Of a stretch of 23,666 nt of DNA, positions 1-7,640 are shown piece after piece. Below the pieces are notes generated by a model, which searched no databases, was not told the origin of the DNA, and was given only the letters and a program-made list of their open reading frames with translations. The position numbers and the translations under genes were made by a program. The DNA comes from an uncultured Butyrivibrio sp. (lineage in GTDB: Bacteria > Bacillota > Clostridia > Lachnospirales > Lachnospiraceae), in NCBI GenBank assembly GCA_910577605.1, contig CAJTON010000029.1, forward strand, positions 14,925-38,590, written 5' to 3'. The number at the start of each line of letters is the position of its first letter. The first letter of the stretch is position 1.

Positions 1-517
1 ACACGGGAGTGTAGTCCACCTTAAAATCGCCTGTGTGAACGATAACGCCCACAGGCGTGTGTATAGCCAGCGCCGCCGAATCCGCGATACTGTGGTTCGT
101 CCTTATGAACTCTATCCTGAATTTTCCGAGGATAATGCTCTGTCCGTAGGACACGACCTTGCGCTTCGTATTTCCAAGCAGGTTATGCTCCCTGAATTTT
201 GTCTCTATTATTCCCATAGTAAGCTTCGTAGCATATATGGGCTTATTTACCTCCTTTATCACATAAGGAAACGCTCCTATATGATCCTCATGTCCGTGAG
301 TGACTACAAAGCCCTTCACTTTGTCTATATTTTCCTTCAGAAACGTCACGTCCGGTATCACCAGATCGATTCCCAGCATATCGTCGTCCGGAAACGACAA
401 GCCGCAGTCCACGACAATTATACTGTCCTCATACATGAAGGCAGTCATGTTCATTCCGATCTGTTCAAGACCTCCCAAAGGGATTATCTTGACACTGCTG
501 TTTTCTTTTATCTGCAA
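1..517 (-). CDS. rnj: Ribonuclease J, N-terminal part (cut by window edge)
   Basis: RNase J is a metallo-beta-lactamase/beta-CASP nuclease with 5'-3' exo- and endonuclease activity in mRNA decay and rRNA maturation in Firmicutes. The 172 visible codons read through the conserved start 'IIPLGGLEQIGMNM', the segment 'VVDCGLSFPDDDMLGID' and the zinc-binding motif HGHEDH, followed by IGAFPY, then a later 'HTGDFK' segment. The gene runs off the left edge, so the beta-CASP and C-terminal domains are not visible. The start is a TTG at 517: AGGAGG lies 7 nt upstream (525-530), and the first in-frame ATG falls inside the conserved glycine-rich motif, so it cannot be the true start. It lies 146 bp downstream of the DUF1292 gene. 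rnjA and rnjB cannot be told apart from this fragment. Confidence 0.93.
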   Translation of the reverse strand, partial: MQIKENSSVKIIPLGGLEQIGMNMTAFMYEDSIIVVDCGLSFPDDDMLGIDLVIPDVTFLKENIDKVKGFVVTHGHEDHIGAFPYVIKEVNKPIYATKLTMGIIETKFREHNLLGNTKRKVVSYGQSIILGKFRIEFIRTNHSIADSAALAIHTPVGVIVHTGDFKVDYTPV

Positions 518-536
518 AATTTTACCTCCTGATTTT

Positions 537-562
537 CCGCCCCTGTGCCTCGCGGCGGGCGG
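537..562 (-). promoter_or_regulatory. GC-rich hairpin just upstream of the rnj ribosome binding site
   Basis: CCGCCC (537-542) and GGGCGG (557-562) form a 6-bp all-GC stem with a 14-nt loop. It ends 6 nt before the rnj Shine-Dalgarno in the direction of transcription. No U-tract follows on the minus strand, so it is not an obvious terminator. It could be a structured leader or coincidence. The rest of 518-663 holds no gene and no convincing promoter that I can see. Confidence 0.25.
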
Positions 563-663
563 ACTTCCTTAACTTTTTTGTCCCGGTCTTCTGAGAGCCG
601 GACACTTTTACAAGGCTCCCTCCGCACGGAACCTAAAGAAGCGCCTGTCAAAACACCGCTTCA

Positions 664-927
664 CTAAATGAGCTTCGTATCCTCGTCGAGCATCTCGGAA
701 AAAACGCCTGCCAGCGCGTTCAATTCGTCCTCGTCTTCAACGAATTCATAAACCGCCTCAGGCTCTTTTGCCTCAGATACGTCCTTTAAAATATATGCCT
801 CCGCATCTTCATCTTCGTCGTCCGTTTCGGTTACAAGCAGATAATCCTTACCGTTCACCCTGGTCTGCTCAAGCACATAAAATTCTATCTGTTCTCCGTC
901 CTTTGCCGTAATTGTAATTTTGTCCAT
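664..927 (-). CDS. DUF1292 family protein (YrzB-like)
   Basis: This is a small acidic protein of 87 residues, typical in size for DUF1292. It opens with 'ITITAKDGEQIEFYVLEQT', continues 'KDYLLVTE', then has an Asp/Glu run around residues 36-42 and 'AYILKDV', which is the family pattern. No biochemical function is established. AGGAGAGG sits about 6 nt before the ATG. It follows ruvX by 56 bp in the ireB-ruvX-DUF1292 arrangement common in Firmicutes, so co-transcription with those genes is likely. Confidence 0.88.
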   Translation of the reverse strand: MDKITITAKDGEQIEFYVLEQTRVNGKDYLLVTETDDEDEDAEAYILKDVSEAKEPEAVYEFVEDEDELNALAGVFSEMLDEDTKLI

Positions 928-983
928 TATCCGCCTCTCCTAAACATTCCCGTAAATCCGCCCAGCGGCGGACGGGTTTCTCT

Positions 984-1418
984 CTAATCCGCCCTTTTAA
1001 AATGAATATTGTCCAGATACCCCTGCAAAATAAACTCCGCGGCTAACATATCCACATACTCGCCGCGACGGTTTTTCGATATCCCCGCCTCATCCATGAC
1101 CCTGTCCGCCGCGACCGTTGTCAGCCGCTCGTCCCACATGATAACTCCGATACCCGTCCTGCGCTCAAGCATTTCCTTAAACTCCAGCGTTTTCGCCACC
1201 CTGTCGCCGGAGGTATTGTTCATATTCTTAGGCAGTCCCAAAACTATAAGCTCAACTCCGTACCCGTTAATGATCTCTTCAAGACGCGCCATTGTACGTC
1301 TGAGCTTATTCTCCGCGTCACGACGCACGATTTCAAGCCCCTGGGCCGTAATTCCCAGTGGATCGCTAACCGCCACGCCTACCGTTCTGCTCCCGTAATC
1401 AAGTCCGAGCACTCTCAT
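984..1418 (-). CDS. ruvX: RuvX/YqgF, putative pre-16S rRNA nuclease (Holliday junction resolvase-like)
   Basis: This is an RNase H-fold nuclease of the YqgF family. Family members have been linked to 16S rRNA 5'-end maturation and to Holliday junction resolution. The 144 residues match the usual length. Visible motifs are the first acidic residue in 'GLDYGSRTVGVAVSDP' (Asp7), 'LPKNMNNTSGDR' in the middle, 'WDERLTT', and the final acidic residue in 'YVDMLAAEFILQGYL'. The ATG at 1418 comes 2 nt after the ireB stop, with a weak AAGGG about 9-10 nt upstream, so translation is probably coupled to ireB. Confidence 0.94.
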   Translation of the reverse strand: MRVLGLDYGSRTVGVAVSDPLGITAQGLEIVRRDAENKLRRTMARLEEIINGYGVELIVLGLPKNMNNTSGDRVAKTLEFKEMLERRTGIGVIMWDERLTTVAADRVMDEAGISKNRRGEYVDMLAAEFILQGYLDNIHFKRAD

Positions 1419-1420
1419 CT

Positions 1421-1681
1421 TTAAAGACCCTTGGCTTCAATATAGTATTTTAACAGCTCTTCAACAAGCTCGTCCCTCTCAACCTTCATTATAAGACTTC
1501 TCGCGTTCCTGTGACTTGTTATATATGTGGGGTCCCCGGACATAATGTATCCCACGATCTGATTCACCGCGTTATAACCCTTTTCCGTAAGAGCGGCATA
1601 CACCTGCTCGATTATGTCGGAAACCTGAACCGCCTGCTCTTGCTGTACCTTAAAAAACTGTGTGTTGTTCATCTCTGTCAT
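1421..1681 (-). CDS. ireB: IreB family regulatory phosphoprotein (UPF0297)
   Basis: IreB of Enterococcus is a small substrate of the Ser/Thr kinase IreK and acts in cell-wall stress and cephalosporin tolerance; Bacillus has the homologue YrzL. The protein carries the recognisable core 'VYAALTEKGYNAVNQIVGY', followed by 'SGDPTYITSH' and 'LVEELLKYYIE'. I chose the ATG at 1681, giving 86 residues. The ATG at 1693 adds four residues but lies only about 1 nt from the single GAAAGG site, too close for initiation. The spacing to 1681 is longer than ideal (about 12 nt), so the start is uncertain. ruvX follows 2 nt downstream, and the mtaB frame ends 44 bp upstream. Confidence 0.9.
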   Translation of the reverse strand: MTEMNNTQFFKVQQEQAVQVSDIIEQVYAALTEKGYNAVNQIVGYIMSGDPTYITSHRNARSLIMKVERDELVEELLKYYIEAKGL

Positions 1682-1725
1682 CCGAACCCGCATTCCTTTC
1701 CATCATATATATAATAATATAAAAA

Positions 1726-3085
1726 TCAAATTTCGGCAACACCAATTACCATTTCTTTTCCAAGCAGCCCCGTGACCCGAACGTTCGCGATGCTGTTTGG
1801 CTTTGGCGCGTCCAAACCTTCACATCCGACAGCCACGCGCACATATGTATCGGTAAAGCCGACGATATAATCGATTCCCCCAAAAGTGATCTTTTCCTCA
1901 AAAAGCACGCTGACACGCCGTCCTATATAGTCTCTGCGGTAATCGTCAGACAGCTCGCGGTCTATCGCAAGCAGAGCCTCGCTTCTTTCGCTCTTGACGG
2001 CGTCCGGCACCTGACCGTCCATTCTGTCCGCCGCGGTTCCCCTGCGCCTTGAATATTTGAAAACATGAAGCTCGTAAAAGCCCGTTTTCTTTATATATTC
2101 CGCAGTCTCCGCAAATTCCTCCGCCGTTTCTCCCGGAAAACCGACGATAACGTCCGTAGTTACGGCGGGTCTGTCAAAATATTTTCTGAGCGTCTCCACC
2201 CCGGCGGTAAATTCCTCCGTCGTATATCTCCTGTTCATACGGGAAAGAACTCTGTCGCAGCCGCTTTGAAGCGACAGATGAAAATGAGGACATACCTTAC
2301 GGCATTTTGAAAGCCTCTTTGCGAAATCCTCAGTAACTATGAGGGGCTCAAGAGAACCTAACCGTATCCTTTCAATACCCTCTATTCTATCCGTTTCTTC
2401 AATAATGTCAATAAGTGTTACGTTTTTGTCACTCTCAAAGTCCATTCCGTATGAGGAAAGATGAATGCCGGTAAGCACTACCTCAAGGCATCCGCTCTTT
2501 GCGAGTCTGCTCACCTCCGAAAGAATGTCCTCCTTTGCGCGGCTTCTTATCCTCCCGCAAAATATCTTCTCTGCGGCGGCTGCGCACCCGGCCCCTGGCA
2601 TAGGGGATAATACAGTAGCTGCAAAACTGATTGCAGCCGTCCTGTATTTTGACGTACGCGCGGGTATGCTCTGACGGCTTGTCTATATTCATTTTATCAA
2701 AGCCCTCCGCCTTAGATATGTCCTCCGTTTCCTCACGCGGCTCCCCCGCAAAATAAGAATCCAGTATTTCGATAAGCCGGCTTTTTTCGTTGTTTCCTAT
2801 AACAATGTCAATATCCCCGTCACGCATTTCCCCGGAGCTTTCCACATAACAGCCGCACGCGACGATGACCGACTCAGGGTTAAGCGCCCTTGCCTTATGT
2901 ATCATCTGCCTCGATTTGCGGTCAGCAATATTCGTGACGCTGCAAGTATTGATAATAAAAACGTCAGCTGGAAGCTCCCCGAAGGGAATTATTTCGTATC
3001 CGGCCTCCTCCATAAGCTGCTGCATAGCCTGAGTTTCGTAAGAATTTACCTTACAGCCCAGATTGTGAAGCGCACATTTCTTCAT
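1726..3085 (-). pseudogene. mtaB: tRNA t6A37 methylthiotransferase MtaB, frameshifted
   Basis: MtaB is a radical-SAM methylthiotransferase that turns t6A37 into ms2t6A37 in tRNAs reading ANN codons. Two frames together cover a complete enzyme. The 5' frame (3085 to 2483) has the N-terminal cluster cysteines ('LGCKVN', 'NTCSVT', 'ACGCY') and the radical-SAM CNQFCSYC followed by 'YARGRVRSR'. The 3' frame (open from about 2601 to 1726) carries 'VVLTGIHLSSYG', 'LSLQSGCDRVLSRMNRRY', 'DVIVGFPGET' and a C-terminal TRAM-like domain. At 2515-2593 a 14-residue segment occurs twice, once in each frame, 37 nt apart. This throws the gene out of frame; removing 37 nt would restore it. The ATG at 3085 has AGGAGA about 12 nt upstream. 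This may be a real mutation or an assembly chimera, so loss of function is not certain. The duplication itself is clear. Confidence 0.85.
2515..2593 (-). repeat. Diverged 42-bp duplication inside mtaB at the frameshift
   Basis: Copy A (2593-2552) encodes GRVRSRRREDILRE in the upstream frame. Copy B (2556-2515) encodes GRIRSRAKEDILSE in the downstream frame. They match at 10 of 14 residues but only about 25 of 42 bases by my count, and overlap by 5 nt (2552-2556). The offset of 37 nt is not a multiple of three. Confidence 0.85.
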
Positions 3086-3105
3086 ATTTTTGCCAATTCT
3101 CCTAT

Positions 3106-3134
3106 ATTATTTGGATTATTTTTGTGCAAATCAA
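3106..3134 (-). promoter_or_regulatory. Candidate sigma-A promoter for mtaB
   Basis: On the minus strand, TTGATT (3129-3134) and AATAAT (3106-3111) are separated by 17 nt, 20 nt or so before the mtaB ATG. Its -35 lies only 3 bp from the -35 of the divergent HPr-like gene, so the two promoters are back to back. Confidence 0.5.
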
Positions 3135-3137
3135 ATA

Positions 3138-3166
3138 TTGACATCCTCATATTATGATTGTACTAT
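3138..3166 (+). promoter_or_regulatory. Sigma-A promoter for the HPr-like gene
   Basis: A consensus TTGACA (3138-3143) is separated by 17 nt from TACTAT (3161-3166), and the ATG is 44 nt further on. Confidence 0.72.
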
Positions 3167-3210
3167 GAAATGGTAAAAATCACATTTGTCAAAAACGAGG
3201 AGGTATATAC

Positions 3211-3441
3211 ATGAAAGCAGTTCAGATTTCATTAAACTCAATCGAGAAGGTTAAAGCATTTGTAAACGAGATCGCCAAGTTCGACAGCGACTTCGACCTT
3301 GTTTCCGGAAGATACGTTATCGACGCTAAGTCGATCATGGGTATTTTCAGCCTTGATCTTTCAAAACCGATCACCCTCAATATCCACGCTGACGACAACG
3401 CGGAGGTTCTTGAGGCGATCGCTCCTTACATCGTAGAGTAA
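3211..3441 (+). CDS. HPr-like protein lacking the active-site histidine
   Basis: The 76-residue protein has the HPr fold signature at the regulatory-serine site, 'VIDAKSIMGIFSLDL' (Ser41, matching Ser46 of HPr), and an HPr-like C-terminal half. The N-terminal phosphorylation loop that normally reads G-[LI]-H-A-R-P is replaced by 'LNSIEKVKAF', which is about three residues shorter. There is no histidine before residue 59. It therefore cannot pass phosphate from enzyme I to PTS sugar permeases the usual way. By analogy with Crh, which has Gln at position 15, a purely regulatory role through HPrK phosphorylation is inferred. AGGAGG at 3198-3203 lies 7 nt before the ATG. The gene is monocistronic, with its own promoter and a terminator-like hairpin. 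Confidence 0.85.
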   Translation: MKAVQISLNSIEKVKAFVNEIAKFDSDFDLVSGRYVIDAKSIMGIFSLDLSKPITLNIHADDNAEVLEAIAPYIVE

Positions 3442-3456
3442 TTTAAGCACTTACCG

Positions 3457-3486
3457 ATGCCCGGCATATATATGCCGGGCATTTTC
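3457..3486 (+). terminator. Terminator after the HPr-like gene
   Basis: ATGCCCGGCAT (3457-3467) pairs with its exact complement at 3472-3482 around a 4-nt loop, followed by TTTT. It could also slow thiI-end transcription from the other side, but the minus strand has no U-tract here. Confidence 0.75.
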
Positions 3487-3517
3487 TGTGACCGCAAAAA
3501 GCAACCGGGCGCTATCT

Positions 3518-4696
3518 CTAGTCGATCCAGATATCCTCCGCCGTATCTATCGCGGTCTTTACCATTTCGTCAATTCTTTCTCGAAGCTTAAGCTCGGAGC
3601 GTTTTATGGCTTTAAGATTAGGCTTCGTCACAGGATGCTTGGCGACGAATATCGTACAGCAGTCCTCAAAAGGAAGAATTGATGTTTCAAACGTCCCTAT
3701 TTTTTCGGATATGTCGATTATCTCCTGCTTGTCAAAACCGATAAGCGGGCGCATTACGGGAAGCGTGCAGACCTCGTTTGTCACGGCGAGCGAATGCATA
3801 GTCTGGCTCGCTACCTGCCCTATGCTCTCCCCTGTGATAAGTCCGAGCGATTCCTCCGCCTTGGCGAAATGCTCGGCTATCCTCATCATATACCTTCTCA
3901 TAATTATCGTAAGCTCGTCGTGCGGGCACTGATCGTAAATATACATCTGAATGTCGGTAAAGTTAACCACATGCAGCCTTATAGGTCCGGAATACACGGA
4001 CACGAGCTTCGCAAGGTCCACTACCTTCTGCTTCGCTCTCTCGCTCGTATACGGCGGCGCGTGAAAATACACCGCGTCGATTATAACGCCTCTCTTCGCG
4101 ATCATATATCCTGCGACGGGGCTGTCGATCCCGCCCGACAAAAGTAACGTCGCCTTACCGTTAGTGCCGACGGGCATACCTCCCGGTCCGGGTATGAACT
4201 CGGAATAAATATTTATTTTGTTCCTGATCTCTATATTAAGCTCAAAATCCGGCTTATGCACGTCAACTTTAAGCTCCGGGCACGCCTCAAGAAGTCTCTC
4301 GCCCATGCTCATATTTATCTGCATGGAATCGAGCGGATAATTCTTTCGCGCGCGTCTTGCCCTGACCTTGAAGGTCTTAGGCTCGCCCTTATAGACCTCC
4401 CTGACGTAGCGCACCGTATTCTCGGCAAGATCGTCGAAGCCGTTGTCGTCGATCTGCATCATCGGACATATCCAAAGGATACCGAAAACGGTCCTTAGAG
4501 CGGCGACAGCTTCGTCGTAACCGAACTCGCCCTCGCTGTCCACATATATCCTGCCCTGCTCCTTGCTGACCGTAAACTGCCCGCCGATTTTTTTCATCGC
4601 TCGTCTTATCTGTCTGCAAAGCGCGTCCTCAAAAAGATAACGGTTGTTTCCCTTTGTTCCGATTTCTCCGTATTTTATCAAAAATGCTTTATACAT
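3518..4696 (-). CDS. thiI: tRNA 4-thiouridine sulfurtransferase ThiI
   Basis: ThiI adenylates U8 of tRNA and inserts sulfur to make s4U; in some organisms it also feeds thiamine thiazole synthesis. Of its 392 residues, an N-terminal ferredoxin-like region ('IKYGEIGTKGNN') is followed by a THUMP domain (about 60-165) and a PP-loop ATPase domain with SGGIDSP at 187-193. Further on are 'GESIGQVASQTM' and 'DCCTIFVAKHP'. No C-terminal rhodanese domain is present, as is usual in Firmicutes. AAAGGA lies 6 nt before the ATG. It starts 21 bp after the cysteine desulfurase stop, which fits a direct sulfur donor-acceptor pair. Confidence 0.96.
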   Translation of the reverse strand: MYKAFLIKYGEIGTKGNNRYLFEDALCRQIRRAMKKIGGQFTVSKEQGRIYVDSEGEFGYDEAVAALRTVFGILWICPMMQIDDNGFDDLAENTVRYVREVYKGEPKTFKVRARRARKNYPLDSMQINMSMGERLLEACPELKVDVHKPDFELNIEIRNKINIYSEFIPGPGGMPVGTNGKATLLLSGGIDSPVAGYMIAKRGVIIDAVYFHAPPYTSERAKQKVVDLAKLVSVYSGPIRLHVVNFTDIQMYIYDQCPHDELTIIMRRYMMRIAEHFAKAEESLGLITGESIGQVASQTMHSLAVTNEVCTLPVMRPLIGFDKQEIIDISEKIGTFETSILPFEDCCTIFVAKHPVTKPNLKAIKRSELKLRERIDEMVKTAIDTAEDIWID

Positions 4697-4717
4697 ATAA
4701 ATTCCTTTCGCCGCAAA

Positions 4718-5875
4718 TCATTTAGGCTTGTATTTCCTCAGAACCGGCAGCAGCTCCTTTAGCGCGCCCAACGTGTATTCAAGCTCCTCCATAGTCGTAT
4801 AATCCGAAAAGCTGAAGCGCAGCGTCGAACCGAGAAGCTCGCGCTTAACGCCTATCGCCTTGAGCGTTTCGCTGAGCGCAGGTTTGTTCGATGAACACGC
4901 CGAACCGGACGATACATATATTCCCCTGCCCTCAAGCGCGTGCAGAAGAACCTCGCTTTTCGTTATTCCGTCAAAGCTGACGCTGACCACATGCGGCGCC
5001 GACTGCCTTCCTGTAAGTCCGTTTACGACAGTTCCGTCGAGCTTTAATATCTCCTCGGTAAAATAATCCTTCAAACCGTACATACGCTCCGTTTTCGCGT
5101 CAAGATCTTCATATATCTCACGCGCGGCAAGCGCCATTCCCGCGATTCCCGGAACATTCTCCGTGCCCGGTCGAAGCCCCTTTTGCTGCCCGCCTCCGAA
5201 CGAAACCGGAAGTATGCGCGTCTTATCCTTCACAAAAAGAGCGCCGACTCCCTTCGGTCCGTGTATCTTATGACTGCTCACCGACAAAAGGTCGATATTT
5301 TCTTTATACGGACATATCCTGTATTTTCCGAACGCCTGCACCGCGTCAACATGAAAAACAATGTCCCTTCCGGCTTCTTTGATCATCCTGCCAAGCTCCG
5401 CTATCGGCTGGAGCGAGCCTATCTCGTTGTTGACATACATAACGGATACAAGCACCGTATCTTCACGCATCGCCGCCTTGAGAGTTTCCGGCTCTAACTG
5501 CCCTGCGCCGTTTACAGGAAGATATGTCGCTTCAAAGCCCTGTCCGGCAAGATATTCAAAGCTTTCAAGAACCGCCGGATGCTCGATTTTCGTAGTTATT
5601 ATATGCTTACCCCTGCGCTTAGCCGCCATCGCGGCTCCGATTATCGCCATATTGTCCGATTCGGTTCCGCCGGAAGTGAAAAATATTTCTCTTTCAGTGC
5701 ACTTGAGTATCCCCGCAAAAGTCTCCCTTGCATTACGGATATGCTTCTCCGCGTCAAAGCCTTTTTTGTGCATAGACGACGGATTGCCGTAATCCCCGGT
5801 CATTATATCGTATACGAGCCTTGCGGCGTTCTCCGACACCTTTGTGGTGGCTGAATTGTCAAGATACGCTTCCAT
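4718..5875 (-). CDS. Cysteine desulfurase (NifS/IscS family, sulfur donor for ThiI)
   Basis: This PLP enzyme releases sulfur from cysteine as an enzyme persulfide. In its 385 residues I see 'YLDNSATTKVS' at the start, the PLP-stacking histidine in 'IEHP' (His99), the cofactor aspartate in 'FHVDAVQ' (Asp177), the Schiff-base lysine in 'SSHKIHGPKG' (Lys203), 'RPGTEN', and the persulfide cysteine in 'SSGSACSS' (Cys327). The start is the ATG at 5875: AGGAGA lies 6 nt upstream. The longer TTG frame from 5893 would place that Shine-Dalgarno inside the gene. It overlaps the 3' end of rsmE by 17 bp. The position before thiI suggests a NifZ/YrvO-like dedicated partner rather than a general Fe-S assembly enzyme; this part is inference. 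Confidence 0.95.
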   Translation of the reverse strand: MEAYLDNSATTKVSENAARLVYDIMTGDYGNPSSMHKKGFDAEKHIRNARETFAGILKCTEREIFFTSGGTESDNMAIIGAAMAAKRRGKHIITTKIEHPAVLESFEYLAGQGFEATYLPVNGAGQLEPETLKAAMREDTVLVSVMYVNNEIGSLQPIAELGRMIKEAGRDIVFHVDAVQAFGKYRICPYKENIDLLSVSSHKIHGPKGVGALFVKDKTRILPVSFGGGQQKGLRPGTENVPGIAGMALAAREIYEDLDAKTERMYGLKDYFTEEILKLDGTVVNGLTGRQSAPHVVSVSFDGITKSEVLLHALEGRGIYVSSGSACSSNKPALSETLKAIGVKRELLGSTLRFSFSDYTTMEELEYTLGALKELLPVLRKYKPK

Positions 5876-6620
5876 TTGTATTCTCCTGTTCAAGATGATA
5901 CATAAGTACCGACATCACCGCAAGACCCGCGGTCTCCGTCCTTAATATCCTCCGCCCCAGAGAGATGGGCAGCGCTCCGCTCTCCCTCGCGGCGTCCACT
6001 TCTTCCGCCTCGAATCCTCCCTCCGGTCCGATAAAAACAGCGACGCTCATTCCCGCGTGTACGGACTCCACCGCCGCCTTAGCCGCCTCCATTCCGCGCG
6101 CCAGCTCATAAGGTATAAGCTTAACGTCCATTTCAGAAGCGTATTCAAGCGCCTGCCCAAACGTCATCGGCTCACGGACTCTTGGTATCACCGTCCTGCC
6201 GCTCTGCTTTGCAGCGCTCTCGCTTATCGCCTGCCAGCGCGCAGTCTTAGCCTCGGATCTCTTTTTGTCAAGCTTTACGACACAACGGCTCATCGCGACC
6301 GGAACGATCTCATAAACTCCGAGTTCAACGCATTTCTGCACAATAAGCTCCATTTTATCGCTCTTTGGAAGTCCCTGAAAAAGATATATTTTCGCGCCAA
6401 GCTCCCTATCGGCTTCGCTCTTTTTTACAATACCGAGAATGACCTTATCATCCGCAAACTCCCGTATCTCACAGAGATAATCCGCGTTGTCTCCCCCGCT
6501 CACCGTCAGACGGTCTCCCGGTTTCATGCGCAGGACATTGCGGATATGATTCACGTCCCCTCCGTCGATCGTTATTTCTTTGTCCGATATATTCTCCGAT
6601 CTGCCAAAAAATCTGTACAT
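5859..6620 (-). CDS. rsmE: 16S rRNA (uracil-1498-N3)-methyltransferase RsmE
   Basis: RsmE is a SPOUT-class methyltransferase that makes m3U1498 in the 30S decoding region. The 253-residue protein has the N-terminal PUA-like part ('MYRFFGR', 'VNHIRNVLRMKPGDRL'), the middle 'LFQGLPKSDKMELIVQKCVELGV' and the SPOUT knot motifs 'FIGPEGGFEAEEV' and 'LGRRILRTETA'. The start follows the prmA stop by 4 nt with little Shine-Dalgarno sequence, so coupled translation is likely. The prmA-rsmE order is common in Firmicutes. Confidence 0.95.
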   Translation of the reverse strand: MYRFFGRSENISDKEITIDGGDVNHIRNVLRMKPGDRLTVSGGDNADYLCEIREFADDKVILGIVKKSEADRELGAKIYLFQGLPKSDKMELIVQKCVELGVYEIVPVAMSRCVVKLDKKRSEAKTARWQAISESAAKQSGRTVIPRVREPMTFGQALEYASEMDVKLIPYELARGMEAAKAAVESVHAGMSVAVFIGPEGGFEAEEVDAARESGALPISLGRRILRTETAGLAVMSVLMYHLEQENTNGSVS

Positions 6621-6624
6621 ATCC

Positions 6625-7614
6625 CTACTTCACTCTGCGCGCCGTTATAGAGACCCACTCGCCCTGATACGTCGTTTCCAGTATTTCAAAGCAGTCGTTT
6701 GCCTCAAACGCAGCCCTGACCGCGTCCTCTTTCATGTCAATTATTCCTGAGGTGATCATAACCGCCCCCGGCTTCATATGCGCGGCGATCACTCCCAGAA
6801 TCGGTATTATAATATCCGCAAGTATATTTGCGGTGACTACGTCGTATTTACCGTAGCCGACACGGTCGCGGGTACTCTGATCGTCGATAATGTTTCCTTC
6901 TATGACCTCGTACATAGAATCGGAAATGCCGTTTGCCTTCATATTTTCCGCCGTTGCGATTATCGCGTTGGGGTCAAGGTCCGTCGCCATGACGTGAGCC
7001 GCGCCGAGCTTAAGCCCTATCACGGACAAAATACCGCTTCCGGTCCCCACGTCAAGAAGCTCCGTATCGTATCCGACATATTTTATCATCTGCTTTATCA
7101 CAAGCTGCGTGGTCTCGTGAGAACCCGTGCCGAACGCGATTCCCGGATCGATATCGACGACCATGCCGCCCTTCATCTCTTCCGGTACTTCCTCCCACGT
7201 CGGTTTTATCACTATATCTCCGACAGCAAAAGGCTTGAAATACTGCTTCCAGTTATTTATCCAGTCCTTGTCCTCGGTCTCGTCCGTCGTTATCTCCCCA
7301 CTGCCTGTGTCCGTAAAATCCTTAATCTCCGAAAGTCCCTGAGCTATCCGCTCGTAAAGCTCCTTCTCGTCCTTTATCCCGTCCGGAAAATGTACGCCTT
7401 CTCCGTCCGCTTCAAGGAAAAAGCTCACCCTTCCCACTCCGTCGTCCGGCGAAAGCTCCGGAAGTATATCTACAAACATCGCCTTCGTGTCCTGCTCGGA
7501 AAGCTGTATATTGTCCTCTATCTGTACGCCCTCGACGCCGAGCTCGGTGAGCATATAGCTCACCAGATCCTCAGCCTCCGTAGTCGTTGTGACTGTATAT
7601 TTTTTCCACTTCAT
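6625..7614 (-). CDS. prmA: Ribosomal protein L11 methyltransferase PrmA
   Basis: PrmA trimethylates lysines and the N-terminus of ribosomal protein L11. The 329 residues are slightly longer than the usual 295-315. An N-terminal substrate-binding domain is followed by 'WINNWKQYFKPF', 'IDPGIAFGTGSHETT' (about 155-169), the SAM-binding DVGTGSG (188-194), the acidic end of strand 2 'ATDLDPNAI', and 'VTANILADIIIPIL' as the catalytic-site motif. AGGGA lies 7 nt before the ATG. It is 27 bp downstream of the M18 aminopeptidase. Confidence 0.95.
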   Translation of the reverse strand: MKWKKYTVTTTTEAEDLVSYMLTELGVEGVQIEDNIQLSEQDTKAMFVDILPELSPDDGVGRVSFFLEADGEGVHFPDGIKDEKELYERIAQGLSEIKDFTDTGSGEITTDETEDKDWINNWKQYFKPFAVGDIVIKPTWEEVPEEMKGGMVVDIDPGIAFGTGSHETTQLVIKQMIKYVGYDTELLDVGTGSGILSVIGLKLGAAHVMATDLDPNAIIATAENMKANGISDSMYEVIEGNIIDDQSTRDRVGYGKYDVVTANILADIIIPILGVIAAHMKPGAVMITSGIIDMKEDAVRAAFEANDCFEILETTYQGEWVSITARRVK

Positions 7615-7640
7615 ATAATCGTCCCTTGCCGCGGTGAAAT

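Noticed and set aside
35..532. 165-residue plus-strand open frame
   Set aside because: It is the complement of rnj, whose metal-binding motif and conserved start are clear on the minus strand.
573..624. Possible terminator between the DUF1292 gene and rnj
   Set aside because: The inverted match around GTCCGG is short, has a bulge and lacks a U-tract on the minus strand.
2483..2601. Programmed ribosomal frameshift in mtaB
   Set aside because: A +1 shift at the junction would give a protein with a duplicated segment; I see no slippery site with a stop or stimulator at the junction. A duplication or chimera explains it better.
5876..5893. Upstream TTG start for the cysteine desulfurase
   Set aside because: The AGGAGA that serves the ATG at 5875 would lie inside the extended coding region, and no other site supports the TTG.
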